Shown: one piece after another, positions 36,383 to 44,899 of the stretch
Layout of the letters: the number at the start of each line of letters is the position of its first letter
Numbering within the stretch: position 1 is the first letter of the stretch
NCBI RefSeq assembly: GCF_023115465.1
Contig: NZ_CP096034.1
Location: 186,001 to 250,000, forward strand
Source of the DNA: Gottfriedia acidiceleris
GTDB lineage: Bacteria > Bacillota > Bacilli > Bacillales > Bacillaceae_G
DNA length: 64,000 nt
Direction: 5' to 3'
Notes under the pieces: generated by a model
The model's input: only the letters and a program-made list of their open reading frames with translations
What the model was told of the DNA's origin: nothing
Databases searched by the model: none
Position numbers and translations under genes: made by a program

Positions 36383-36769
36383 ATGCTTGATGAAGGCCTA
36401 TTAGTTATTAGACTTGTTTTAGGTATTATTTTATTAGGTCACGGGGTGCAGAAAGTATTTGGTTGGTTTGGTGGTTACGGTATTAAAGGAACTGGACAAT
36501 GGTTAGAGTCGATAGGAATCAAACCTGGAGCATTTTTTGCTTTTATAACAGGAGTGGCAGAAATCGTAGGTGGATTCTTTGTAGCGGCTGGTGTATATAC
36601 AGAAATAGGTGCATGGTTGATAATAGTAGTGATGGCAGTAGCAGTTATAAAGGTTCATATAAAGAACGGATTCTGGAATAGTTCGAATGGATTTGAGTTT
36701 AATCTATTAATTATTGCAGCTGCAGTAGGATTATTGCTTACTGGTCCAGGAACAATGGTTTTATTTTAA
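36383..36769 (+). CDS. DoxX-family membrane protein
   Basis: 128 aa, four helices. Typical N-terminus RLVLGIILLGHGVQKVFGWFGG, then GTGQWLESIGIKPG and FITGVAEIVGGF. Family linked to respiratory or oxidative-stress functions; exact role unknown. GAGGTGG before the ATG. Confidence 0.88.
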   Translation: MLDEGLLVIRLVLGIILLGHGVQKVFGWFGGYGIKGTGQWLESIGIKPGAFFAFITGVAEIVGGFFVAAGVYTEIGAWLIIVVMAVAVIKVHIKNGFWNSSNGFEFNLLIIAAAVGLLLTGPGTMVLF

Positions 36770-36795
36770 GGGTTTGATAGTTAATAAGACTGGAG

Positions 36796-36823
36796 GGAGT
36801 CTCACTATTGAGGCTCCTTTTTT
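36796..36823 (+). terminator. terminator after doxX-like gene
   Basis: GGAGTCTC / GAGGCTCC (one G-T pair), then T6. Confidence 0.75.
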
Positions 36824-36941
36824 GTATCTTAATTATCGTTAAACGTTCATCTGTTACTCTAGAGATAGCATCTTTTCATGAAAAATATCTCTCATTCGTG
36901 ATACGATAATATGAGTAATGACATTATATGGAGGGATCAAG

Positions 36942-37409
36942 ATGGCAGATGCTATTTTTGAACAACTTAGGTTTACAAGGGTTTATACATTGAAGGTTCT
37001 TGGTTCAGTTTCAAAAGAAGCTGTAGATGTAATACCAGCAGGATTCAATAATAATATACTTTGGAATGCAGGACATGTGCTAGGGGCATATGAGCAATTA
37101 CTTTATGCTAACACTGGTGATGCTGGGAAACTTTCAAAGGAATTCATTAATTTTTTCAAAGGTGGCACTAAACCTGGTGACTGGCAAGCGGAGCCACCAT
37201 CATATGAGGAAGTTGTTACTTTATTAGAACAGCAAGTTGAACAAGTTATTTCTACATATGAAGGGCGTTTAGATGAACTCATTTCAAAAGAGATGAAAAT
37301 AGGTAGTTTTGAAATAAAAACAGTTCGAGACATGATTAGCTTTAATATTTTCCATGAAGGGCTACATGCCGGATTAATAAACGGTTTAAAAAGATCACTT
37401 GGCCAGTAG
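36942..37409 (+). CDS. DinB-family protein
   Basis: 155 aa, four-helix bundle. The metal-binding histidines are at NAGHVLG, then FHEGLHAG. Start ATG 36942 after GGAGGGA. Members include bacillithiol transferases and metal-dependent hydrolases; substrate not deducible. Confidence 0.82.
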   Translation: MADAIFEQLRFTRVYTLKVLGSVSKEAVDVIPAGFNNNILWNAGHVLGAYEQLLYANTGDAGKLSKEFINFFKGGTKPGDWQAEPPSYEEVVTLLEQQVEQVISTYEGRLDELISKEMKIGSFEIKTVRDMISFNIFHEGLHAGLINGLKRSLGQ

Positions 37410-37438
37410 AGTTATTTTTTGACTTTTGTCCACACATT

Positions 37439-37472
37439 AAATCTAGGAGTTTATGCTCTTAGATTTTTTTGT
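37439..37472 (+). terminator. terminator after dinB-like gene
   Basis: AAATCTAGGAG / CTCTTAGATTT with loop TTTATG, then T-rich. Confidence 0.8.
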
Positions 37473-37636
37473 TATAATCATGTTTAACAATTTGTCATTT
37501 TGATAGTTTGAAAATTGTGGTAATTCAAAATAAAATAGGGCTCTATCTGATTGATTTTTGTTTTTAGTAACATTAATAATACTAATAAATAGCAATGATT
37601 ATGATGAAAAAGGCCTAAAAAAACGAGGTTATATAA

Positions 37637-38293
37637 ATGAGGAAAGAAAGTAATTTAATAATTTACGATCTAATTTTGTATTTAGTATTCCCACTTGTTT
37701 TATATAAAGTTTTACAACACTATTTTAGTGATTATTGGGCAATGCTCTTACCGACAGTTCCAGGGATCCTATATACTTTATTTCGTTTTTGGTATACTAA
37801 ACAGTTTAATGTTACTGGAATTTTTATTATCTCAACATTAACTGTAAGTACTGCCGTTGATTTAATGGCATTAGGTTCTGCGAAAAACTTAATTTTGTAC
37901 AATGTGTATTATCACTTTGGGGTTGTAGTCGTATTTTTAGTTTTATTGGCTTTAAAAAAGCCATTACCATATTATTTTATGATTGATATTGCTGCAATAC
38001 AGGGGCAAGGTCGTGAAGAAAGTAAAAAATTATATAAACATTCTTCACTATTTAAAGTGTTTCAGTACTTGTTTGTCGCATGGATTATTAAAGATATCGT
38101 TTTTGCTGTTGCACAATGGTGGATGGTTGATACGTTTGGATTAAAAGCATATTACTCACGTACAATTATCTTTACAGTTGGTGGATATATTTTTGGCATC
38201 ATTATGGCGATTGGCTATGCAATGGTTACGATGAGAGCTCAAAAATTAAAAGGAGACGACTCAGAGCAACCTTCCGATGAAATTATTATTTAG
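37637..38293 (+). CDS. VC0807-like integral membrane protein
   Basis: 218 aa, six to seven helices. Pattern LPTVPGILYTLFRFWYTKQF, then FNVTGIFIISTL, recalls the VC0807 family of unknown function. A cytosolic C-terminus is acidic (GDDSEQPSDE). Single gene with its own terminator. The ribosome site (AACGAGGTTAT) is modest. Confidence 0.6.
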   Translation: MRKESNLIIYDLILYLVFPLVLYKVLQHYFSDYWAMLLPTVPGILYTLFRFWYTKQFNVTGIFIISTLTVSTAVDLMALGSAKNLILYNVYYHFGVVVVFLVLLALKKPLPYYFMIDIAAIQGQGREESKKLYKHSSLFKVFQYLFVAWIIKDIVFAVAQWWMVDTFGLKAYYSRTIIFTVGGYIFGIIMAIGYAMVTMRAQKLKGDDSEQPSDEIII

Positions 38294-38315
38294 TAAAAGT
38301 CCTTATATAGAAGCA

Positions 38316-38350
38316 ACCCCACAAGTTATAAAATTCTTGTGGGGTTTTCT
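38316..38350. terminator. bidirectional terminator
   Basis: Perfect 10-bp stem ACCCCACAAG / CTTGTGGGGT, T-rich after; lies between two convergent genes. Confidence 0.85.
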
Positions 38351-38359
38351 AATGTCTAT

Positions 38360-39298
38360 TTATCCCTTTAATGAATTTCCTACTCCTTGGAATTCCTGTT
38401 CTTCTCTAGTTGATGTATTTATGAAATCAATTTTTTGTATTCTCTCATTTTCTGGTTCGACATGAATTAATATTTTAGGATCAACTAAAACCTTTTTTAT
38501 TTCTTCTTCAATTTTGTCACATAGTAAATGAGCTTCTTCAATGCTCATGTGTGATGGTAATACTAAATGGAAATCTATATGCTCCTCAGCACCCGAACGT
38601 CTCGTGCGTAAGTCATGATATTCGATAAATTGGGATTTAAAAGAATATAATACATTTTCGATTTGTTTTAATTCATCTTTAGATAACCCAGTATCAAGTA
38701 GGGGGGTAAACGACTTACGTCCAAGTTCGATTGATTCTTTCATTATATAAATTGCGATTCCAATTCCGATTAATGCATCGAGAAAATCCCAACCAGTAAG
38801 ACTGACTAAAATTAAACTTATTGCAACTCCGAGCGATGAATAAACGTCTGTTAATAAATGCAAAGCGTTTGATTGCATTGCAACAGAATGAGTATCATTT
38901 CCTACTTTTTGAACGATTTTTCCTACTCTCCAATTGATTAACGCTCCAATTAACATGACAACTACACCGATAAAAGGCATTTTAATTGGGGTAGGATGAA
39001 GTAGCTTTTCAACAGATTCAATGATAATCCAAATACCAGCTACAAATATTAAGATTGTTTCGACCGTACCTGAAATATTTTCAAACTTACCATGACCATA
39101 AGGATGTTCCTTATCGGGCGGTCTGTTTGAAATCCTTACAGAGAAAAATGCAATGACTGAAGCAACTAAATCCAATAAAGAATGAATTGCTTCAGAGATA
39201 ATTGCTACGGAACCAGTAAAAATCCCGACAATTAATTTTAATAAAACGATGAATGTGTTACTACATATTGAAAGTACTGCTATTTTGCTTGAACGCAA
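38360..39298 (-). CDS. cation diffusion facilitator (metal efflux)
   Basis: 312 aa. Six helices with CDF metal-site motifs: SEAIHSLLDLV (Asp) in helix 2 and SNALHLLTDVYSS (His, Asp) in helix 5. A cytosolic ferredoxin-like domain follows (~205-300) with HDLRTRRSGAEEHIDFHLVLP. Exports Mn, Zn, Fe or Co by family; the metal cannot be called. Start TTG 39298, 6 nt after AGGGGTG; a GTG at 39307 and an upstream TTG are less well placed. A leader peptide and terminator precede it. Confidence 0.9.
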   Translation of the reverse strand: MRSSKIAVLSICSNTFIVLLKLIVGIFTGSVAIISEAIHSLLDLVASVIAFFSVRISNRPPDKEHPYGHGKFENISGTVETILIFVAGIWIIIESVEKLLHPTPIKMPFIGVVVMLIGALINWRVGKIVQKVGNDTHSVAMQSNALHLLTDVYSSLGVAISLILVSLTGWDFLDALIGIGIAIYIMKESIELGRKSFTPLLDTGLSKDELKQIENVLYSFKSQFIEYHDLRTRRSGAEEHIDFHLVLPSHMSIEEAHLLCDKIEEEIKKVLVDPKILIHVEPENERIQKIDFINTSTREEQEFQGVGNSLKG

Positions 39299-39366
39299 TC
39301 TATTCACCCCTGTCCAATTTTTTCTACTTAAGTTAAGAGTTTTGTAATAAGGCAACAAAAAAGAAA

Positions 39367-39391
39367 AACCACTAACAATTTGTTAGTGGTT
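39367..39391. terminator. leader terminator/attenuator upstream of the cation exporter
   Basis: Perfect 11-bp stem AACCACTAACA / TGTTAGTGGTT with a 3-nt loop; T-rich on the minus strand (TTTTTCTTTTTTG). It lies between the promoter at 39474-39502 and the exporter start at 39298. Confidence 0.7.
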
Positions 39392-39436
39392 TGTTTTTTT
39401 TAGATTTAATTTATATTTATTGAAATGATTTTTCAT
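39383..39436 (-). CDS. putative 17-aa leader peptide
   Basis: MKNHFNKYKLNLKKTNH, ATG 8 nt after AAGGTG. The stop codon lies inside the 5' arm of the terminator hairpin (39381-39391), so a ribosome at the stop would block or alter hairpin folding. The cation exporter follows. Attenuation is inferred from layout only. Confidence 0.45.
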   Translation of the reverse strand: MKNHFNKYKLNLKKTNH

Positions 39437-39473
39437 TTTTGAATCACCTTTTCTCTCGCATAAAACATATTCT

Positions 39474-39502
39474 ATAATATAAATACTATTTTTGGAAAGC
39501 AA
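39474..39502 (-). promoter_or_regulatory. promoter of leader peptide-cation exporter unit
   Basis: Minus strand -35 TTGCTT (39502-39497), 17-bp spacer, -10 TATTAT (39479-39474). Confidence 0.6.
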
Positions 39503-39551
39503 AAGCTGTGTGTGCGATTAAATATAAATCGACACATAATTTAAAAATGGT

Positions 39552-39580
39552 TTGACATCTATTTTTAGACTGTGTTATAC
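39552..39580 (+). promoter_or_regulatory. lysA promoter
   Basis: Consensus -35 TTGACA (39552-39557), 17 bp, TTATAC (39575-39580). The lysine riboswitch starts about 30 nt later. Confidence 0.75.
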
Positions 39581-39611
39581 ATAGACTAATATAAAAAATA
39601 ACAGTCTATTC

Positions 39612-39800
39612 GTAGAGGTTGCATTGTATATGAGTATCATTTCAGAAAACTGTGGGTTTTATGACGAAATGAGAAAGGATCCTATGCCGAAGAAATAAAT
39701 TGCCACACATTTTATTTCTGGGACTACATTTAATAAATGTAGTACTGTCACATGTGTTTGTGAAGAGCTATTGAAGAGATGTGATTGGCTAAGTCCTTTT
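39612..39800 (+). ncRNA. lysine riboswitch (L box)
   Basis: Conserved L-box elements appear in order: GTAGAGGTTGC near 39612, the core GCCGAAG near 39686, a hairpin followed by TACTGTCAC near 39745, and GAAGAGCTAT near 39763. An intrinsic terminator follows and then lysA, the last enzyme of lysine synthesis. With lysine bound the terminator should form and shut off lysA. Confidence 0.88.
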
Positions 39801-39813
39801 TTTAAAAGCGATA

Positions 39814-39847
39814 GGCACATGAACATATCCTTCATGTGTCTTTTTTA
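39814..39847 (+). terminator. riboswitch-controlled terminator
   Basis: GGCACATGAA / TTCATGTGTC, then T6, 66 bp before lysA. Confidence 0.85.
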
Positions 39848-39913
39848 ATACACTAATACATTGAAGGAAGCTTCTAAGAATGATCTTACATTTGATTTGA
39901 AGGGAGAATACGA

Positions 39914-41233
39914 ATGTATTTACATGGTAATAGTCGAATTAATAATGAAGGACATTTAGAAATCGGAGGTTGTGATACTGTAGATTTAGTAAAAAATTAC
40001 GGTACCCCTCTATACATTTATGACGAAGCATTAATTGAATCAAAATGTAGGGAATTCCATGAAGCTTTAAGAGAAACGGGAATGAAGTATCAAGTTGCTT
40101 ACGCGAGTAAAGCGTTTCTATGTGTTGAACAAGCCCGCTTAATAGAAAGAGAAGGTCTATGTCTAGATGTTGTTTCTGGTGGAGAGTTATATACAGCTTT
40201 GCAAGCTGGTTATCCAGCTGATAAAATTCACTTTCACGGAAACAATAAAACAATTGAAGAAATTGAAGAAGCTTTAAATGCAAAAATCGGTTGTTTTGTA
40301 GTCGATAATTTCTTTGAGCTAGAAATATTACAGGCCTTAGCTGAACAACGTAATGAAGAAGTATCAATCTTGTTACGTGTTACGCCAGGTGTTGAAGCAC
40401 ATACACATGAATATGTAATGACCGGTCAAGAAGATTCCAAATTTGGATTCGATATTATGTCTGGTCAAGCTAATGAAGCAGTTGAAGTTTCTTTAAAATC
40501 AACTAACCTAAAATTATTAGGAGTGCATTCACATATAGGATCTCAAATTTTCGAACCAGATGGATTTGTTCATGCAATCAATGTATTAATGAGCTTTTTA
40601 AATGGTCTTAAAAACGATTTAGGTTTTACAGCTGAAATATTAAATGTAGGTGGAGGCTTTGGTATTCGCTATACTTCAGAAGATGAGCCTTTAGCTGTTG
40701 CTAAACATATAGAAAAAATTACGAATATAATTAAACAACAATGTGAAGAGTTAGACTACAAATTACCTGAATTATGGTTAGAGCCAGGACGCAGTATTGT
40801 TGGTGAAGCTGGAACAACACTTTATACAATTGGTTCAACAAAAACGCTTCCTTCAATTCGTAAATATGTATCTGTTGACGGGGGAATGACTGATAATATT
40901 CGTCCTGCACTATACGGATCAAAATATGAAGCGATGCTTGCAAATCGAGCAAATGATGAGAATAAAGAAGTTGTTTCAATTGCTGGTAAATGTTGTGAAA
41001 GTGGCGATATGTTAATTTGGGATTGTAATTTACCTGTTGTACAAAACAATGATTTATTAGCTGTATCTTGCACTGGTGCATATGGCTATTCAATGGCTAA
41101 TAATTATAACCGTATCCGTCGCCCAGCCGTAGTATTTGTTAAAGATGGTGTTTCAAGAGAAGTAGTTCGTCGAGAAACATATGAAGATTTAGTTAGAAAT
41201 GACAGAGTTTACATCGAAAACTCTAGTAGATAA
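39914..41233 (+). CDS. lysA: diaminopimelate decarboxylase
   Basis: 439 aa. Converts meso-diaminopimelate to lysine with PLP. The PLP lysine is K66 (AYASKAF); the phosphate loop is VGGGFGIRY, the substrate loop EPGRSIVGEAG, and the CESGDML cysteine completes the second active-site face. GAAGGGAG before the ATG. Controlled by the lysine riboswitch upstream. Confidence 0.96.
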   Translation: MYLHGNSRINNEGHLEIGGCDTVDLVKNYGTPLYIYDEALIESKCREFHEALRETGMKYQVAYASKAFLCVEQARLIEREGLCLDVVSGGELYTALQAGYPADKIHFHGNNKTIEEIEEALNAKIGCFVVDNFFELEILQALAEQRNEEVSILLRVTPGVEAHTHEYVMTGQEDSKFGFDIMSGQANEAVEVSLKSTNLKLLGVHSHIGSQIFEPDGFVHAINVLMSFLNGLKNDLGFTAEILNVGGGFGIRYTSEDEPLAVAKHIEKITNIIKQQCEELDYKLPELWLEPGRSIVGEAGTTLYTIGSTKTLPSIRKYVSVDGGMTDNIRPALYGSKYEAMLANRANDENKEVVSIAGKCCESGDMLIWDCNLPVVQNNDLLAVSCTGAYGYSMANNYNRIRRPAVVFVKDGVSREVVRRETYEDLVRNDRVYIENSSR

Positions 41234-41266
41234 TTAACAAACTTGTGTTAAGTGTCTCAGGTACTG

Positions 41267-41296
41267 ACACTTCTATATTATATAGAAGTGTTTTAT
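41267..41296 (+). terminator. terminator after lysA
   Basis: ACACTTCTATA / TATAGAAGTGT with a T-rich tail. Confidence 0.85.
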
Positions 41297-41357
41297 TTCG
41301 TTTTCCTTAATAAAAGATGATAATTTATCGACATATAAAGACATATTTATCATTTAT

Positions 41358-41374
41358 ATTACAATATTGTAACA
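41358..41374 (-). promoter_or_regulatory. candidate WalR box
   Basis: On the minus strand TGTTAC-AATAT-TGTAAT, matching the TGT[AT]A[ATC]-N5-TGT[AT]A[ATC] WalR consensus. It lies 69 bp before the endopeptidase gene, a class of gene WalR controls in Bacillus. Confidence 0.5.
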
Positions 41375-41442
41375 ATTGCGACTCTCTTCGGGAATCTATG
41401 GTATAAATATTTACGTAGATTAGCGAGAGGAGAAACGCTGAA

Positions 41443-42636
41443 ATGTTAAGAAAAAAACTAGCAGTGCTGGCGATGGCAAGTACAATAGTATTATCATTAG
41501 CGCCAAATGCTTCAGTATTAGCTGATAGCAAAGTTGAAAAAAAGCAAGCTGAAGTAGATAAGTTCCAATCACAATTTAAAGAATTAAGCAACGAGATAGA
41601 GAAAATAGATCAACAAATTAAAACAACTAAGAATAACATAGAAGCAAAAAAAGCAGAAATTTCTGAAACAGAAGAAATTATTAAAGATAAAAAAGCGAGA
41701 ATTACATATTTACAAGACAGAATTCAAAAACGTAACGATTTATTAGAGGATCGTTTAGTTGCAATGCAAAAGCAACCAAAAGTTAATCTAGTAACAGACG
41801 TTTTATTTAATTCTGACTCAATCGTAGACTTCTTTAATCGAGTAAACTCAATTTCAACACTTTTTGAAGCTGATGAAAATATCATTAAAGAACAAAAGTC
41901 TGAACAAGCAGAAGTAGTAAAAGAAAAACAACTTGTTGATGAGAAGAAAGAAACTTTAGTAACAGCAAAAGAAGATTTAGTTGCTCAACAAAGTGAACTT
42001 TCAAAATCACAAGCTGAAAAACAAAAATCATTAAATACTGCTGAAGCTAACTTAAAGCTAGCAGTTAAAGAATTAGAGAATGCTAAAGAAGATGAGAGAG
42101 TTCAACGTCTTGAGCAGCAATCTCTTGAACTAGCTGCATTATCTAGCGATGATGAAGAAGATGACAGCGTTAGCACTCCAGTTACTAAATCTAGTTCAAA
42201 TTCTGATTCGAACTCGAATTCAAATTCTAGTTCAGATTCTAAACCTAAATCAGATTCAAATGATGATGGTCCAGCAGCAACTGGAAACTCACTTGTAGAT
42301 TATGCTTTACAATTCCAAGGGGTACCTTATGTATTTGGTGGAACGTCTCCAAGTGGTTTTGATTGCAGTGGTTTCATCTGGTATGTATATTCACATAATG
42401 GATATGGTATCTCTCGTGGAAATGTAAAAACATATTGGAGCAATGCGACAAAAATCAGTTCTCCACAACCTGGTGACCTAGTATTCTTACAAAATACTTA
42501 TATTAATGGTCCTTCACATATGGGTATTTACATTGGTGGAAATAAAATGGTTCATGCTGGAAGTAAAGGGATCAGTGTAATCAGCTTAAGTAATAGCTGG
42601 GTTCGTTCTCACTTCTTAGGCTATGGAAAATTCTAA
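41443..42636 (+). CDS. secreted NlpC/P60 peptidoglycan endopeptidase with coiled coil (CwlO-like)
   Basis: 397 aa. Signal peptide ~1-28, long coiled coil ~30-215, Ser/Asn-rich linker ~225-275, NlpC/P60 domain ~280-397 with catalytic Cys308 (FDCSGF), His359 and His371. Cuts the D-Glu-to-diaminopimelate bond of wall peptides. The coiled coil is where CwlO or PcsB contact FtsEX. The candidate WalR box upstream fits this role. Confidence 0.9.
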   Translation: MLRKKLAVLAMASTIVLSLAPNASVLADSKVEKKQAEVDKFQSQFKELSNEIEKIDQQIKTTKNNIEAKKAEISETEEIIKDKKARITYLQDRIQKRNDLLEDRLVAMQKQPKVNLVTDVLFNSDSIVDFFNRVNSISTLFEADENIIKEQKSEQAEVVKEKQLVDEKKETLVTAKEDLVAQQSELSKSQAEKQKSLNTAEANLKLAVKELENAKEDERVQRLEQQSLELAALSSDDEEDDSVSTPVTKSSSNSDSNSNSNSSSDSKPKSDSNDDGPAATGNSLVDYALQFQGVPYVFGGTSPSGFDCSGFIWYVYSHNGYGISRGNVKTYWSNATKISSPQPGDLVFLQNTYINGPSHMGIYIGGNKMVHAGSKGISVISLSNSWVRSHFLGYGKF

Positions 42637-42647
42637 TAGTTTATTAA

Positions 42648-42683
42648 CCTCGTATTATATTTAGTATAGTACGAGGTTTTTTA
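42648..42683 (+). terminator. terminator after CwlO-like gene
   Basis: AACCTCGTA / TACGAGGTT, then T6. Confidence 0.85.
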
Positions 42684-42705
42684 TATTGTCTTATGGGAAA
42701 ATCAA

Positions 42706-42740
42706 AAAGGTATAAGCTTTTAGCTTATACCTTTTTGGTT
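42706..42740. terminator. terminator overlapping the end of mscL
   Basis: AAAAAGGTATAAGC / GCTTATACCTTTTT. The 3' arm includes the last mscL codons (minus strand). Confidence 0.8.
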
Positions 42741-43121
42741 TGAAACCTGTTCTTTTAGTAAATCACGTATTTCAATAAGTAGAGCTTCTTCTTTAGTAGG
42801 AACAACAGGTTTTGCTTCTTCTATTTCTTTCTTTCTAAATGAAAGTCTATTAATGAATCGAACAAAGAAAAATACTGAAATTGAGATGATAAAGAAGTCG
42901 ACTACTGTTTGGATAAATGAGCCATATTTAATTTGAGTATCATTGTATGTGTACATTAATTTTGAGAAATCTACACCACCAGAGATCAATCCGATTAGAG
43001 GCATCATAATATCGCCAACTAAAGAAGATACAATCTTACCGAAAGCACCCCCAATAATTACCCCGACTGCTAAATCAAGCACATTTCCTTTTAAAGCAAA
43101 CTTTTTAAATTCTGCAAACAT
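42720..43121 (-). CDS. mscL: large-conductance mechanosensitive channel
   Basis: 133 aa. [27 protein letters not shown] in segments is the highly conserved gate helix TM1; TM2 is near 70-95, and a charged C-terminal helix follows. Opens under membrane tension to release solutes on osmotic downshock. Start ATG 43121 after GGAGGA; a 14-residue longer ORF has no ribosome site. Confidence 0.96.
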   Translation of the reverse strand: MFAEFKKFALKGNVLDLAVGVIIGGAFGKIVSSLVGDIMMPLIGLISGGVDFSKLMYTYNDTQIKYGSFIQTVVDFFIISISVFFFVRFINRLSFRKKEIEEAKPVVPTKEEALLIEIRDLLKEQVSNQKGIS

Positions 43122-43272
43122 CTTATATCCTCCTGTGTAATTATCGTATAAGTTTACATACAAATTTTAATTCTTTCAAGATAGCAATTGGTCTTTTTTA
43201 AGCAAAAATATTTATATCACCTTCTAGATATGGTAAATATAATTAATGACAATTTTTAGGAGGAGTAAAGGT

Positions 43273-44220
43273 ATGGGCACAGAATTGGCTACATTTGCTG
43301 GTGGATGTTTTTGGTGTATGGTAAAACCGTTTGATCAACAGGAAGGTATTATAAAAGTTGTTTCAGGCTATACAGGTGGGGAAAAAGAAAACCCAACATA
43401 TGAAGAAGTATGCACTCATTTAACAGGTCATTATGAAGCTGTTCAAATTACATTTGATCCAGAAGTCTATCCGTATGAAAAATTATTGGACTTATTTTGG
43501 CAACAAATTGATCCAACAGATGTAGGTGGACAATTTAATGATCGAGGTAGCTCATATAAAACTGCAATTTTCTATCATAATGAAAGTCAAAAAGAGCAAG
43601 CGCTAGCTTCGAAAGATAAACTAGAGAAAAGTGGCATTTTCAAGAAACCAATTGTAACTGAAATTATACCTGCAAAACCATTTTATGAAGCAGAAGAATA
43701 TCATCAGCATTATTATAAAAAGCACCCGGTTCGTTACCAACTTTACTTTAAAGGATCTGGTCGTCAAAAATTTTTAAAGGAACACTGGAAAACGGGCCAA
43801 GAGGAGCTTAAGCAAAGGCTAACACCAATTCAGTATGCTGTTACTCAGGAAGATGCAACTGAGCCACCATTTAGGAATGAGTTCTGGAATCATAAAGAAA
43901 AAGGAATCTATGTTGATATCGTATCAGGACTTCCTTTATTTAGCTCATTAGACAAATTTGATTCAGGCTGTGGATGGCCAAGTTTTACAAAGCCGATTTT
44001 AAAAGGTGAAATTGAAGAGAAGAAGGATTATAGCCATGGGATGTTGCGTATTGAAGTCAGAAGTTCTGAAGCTGACTCGCATCTAGGGCATGTATTTGAT
44101 GATGGGCCTGGTCCTGAGGGACTTCGCTACTGCATAAACTCTGCGGCATTAAGATTTGTTCCATATGAAAAAATGGATGAAGAGGGCTATGGCAATTATA
44201 AGAGTATTTTTCTAAAATAA
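43273..44220 (+). CDS. msrAB: bifunctional peptide methionine sulfoxide reductase MsrA/MsrB
   Basis: 315 aa fusion. MsrA domain ~1-155 with GGCFWC (Cys12); MsrB domain ~170-315 with GCGWPSF and catalytic Cys287 (RYCINSAAL). Repairs both S- and R-methionine sulfoxide. Start ATG 43273 after AGGAGGAG. Fused forms are frequent in Firmicutes and pathogens; B. subtilis has separate msrA and msrB. Confidence 0.95.
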   Translation: MGTELATFAGGCFWCMVKPFDQQEGIIKVVSGYTGGEKENPTYEEVCTHLTGHYEAVQITFDPEVYPYEKLLDLFWQQIDPTDVGGQFNDRGSSYKTAIFYHNESQKEQALASKDKLEKSGIFKKPIVTEIIPAKPFYEAEEYHQHYYKKHPVRYQLYFKGSGRQKFLKEHWKTGQEELKQRLTPIQYAVTQEDATEPPFRNEFWNHKEKGIYVDIVSGLPLFSSLDKFDSGCGWPSFTKPILKGEIEEKKDYSHGMLRIEVRSSEADSHLGHVFDDGPGPEGLRYCINSAALRFVPYEKMDEEGYGNYKSIFLK

Positions 44221-44277
44221 ACTCTAAGGATATTTAACTTAGTATGATTTAATTGAAATAATTAAAATTTGAACTTG

Positions 44278-44309
44278 AACCGGGATGTCTATTCGTCTCG
44301 GTTTTTTTG
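44278..44309 (+). terminator. terminator after msrAB
   Basis: Imperfect ACCGGGATG / CGTCTCGGT, then T7. Confidence 0.7.
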
Positions 44310-44503
44310 TTTGTTTATTTAGAAGGGGGGTATTTATCTAACTTGATTATTAGTTTCTTACTATTTGTACAAATATTTTCTAAAAAGATTTCTGAAAATA
44401 TTTACAATTATGAAATAAGTGTGTTAATATAAAAGTGTCACAAAGTTGTCACAAATTAGGTATTGCAATTCACAAAAAAGACGAAAACAGGAGGTTAATC
44501 ATT

Positions 44504-44731
44504 ATGAAGCGAACTGATTATGAAATCGTTGAAACATATACTCAATATTCTGGTATTGCCTTTTTTATTGGTCTTATTCTTTTTTTACTATATTTCACTG
44601 GAAGCGGTTTCTTACATACGGGCGTAAGCTTAACGGTGAGCATAGTATTGATGGGCTCTTGTTCAACCTTATTTCTATTAGGTACTTTTTTGGGATTGAT
44701 GTTCTCAATTTCTTCAAAAGAACAAGCTTAA
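44504..44731 (+). CDS. small two-helix membrane protein, 75 aa
   Basis: ATG 44504 after AGGAGG (longer frames lack a site). Helices ~16-36 and ~42-66; cytosolic tail KEQA. Unknown. Own terminator follows. Confidence 0.6.
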   Translation: MKRTDYEIVETYTQYSGIAFFIGLILFLLYFTGSGFLHTGVSLTVSIVLMGSCSTLFLLGTFLGLMFSISSKEQA

Positions 44732-44746
44732 AAGTTAAAAAAGAGT

Positions 44747-44787
44747 GGGTGTTCAAATGGCGATAAGTCAATTTGAACGCCCTTTTG
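44747..44787 (+). terminator. terminator
   Basis: GGGTGTTCAAAT / ATTTGAACGCCC, then T4. Confidence 0.8.
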
Positions 44788-44899
44788 TTTTGTATAACAT
44801 ATTTTATCGGATAAGTGTATAAAGTAATTGGAAACTTAAAATTCTTCCGAAACGATTAAAATATGGAAGTTATGATGCACTAGGAGGTGCCGCTTAAGG

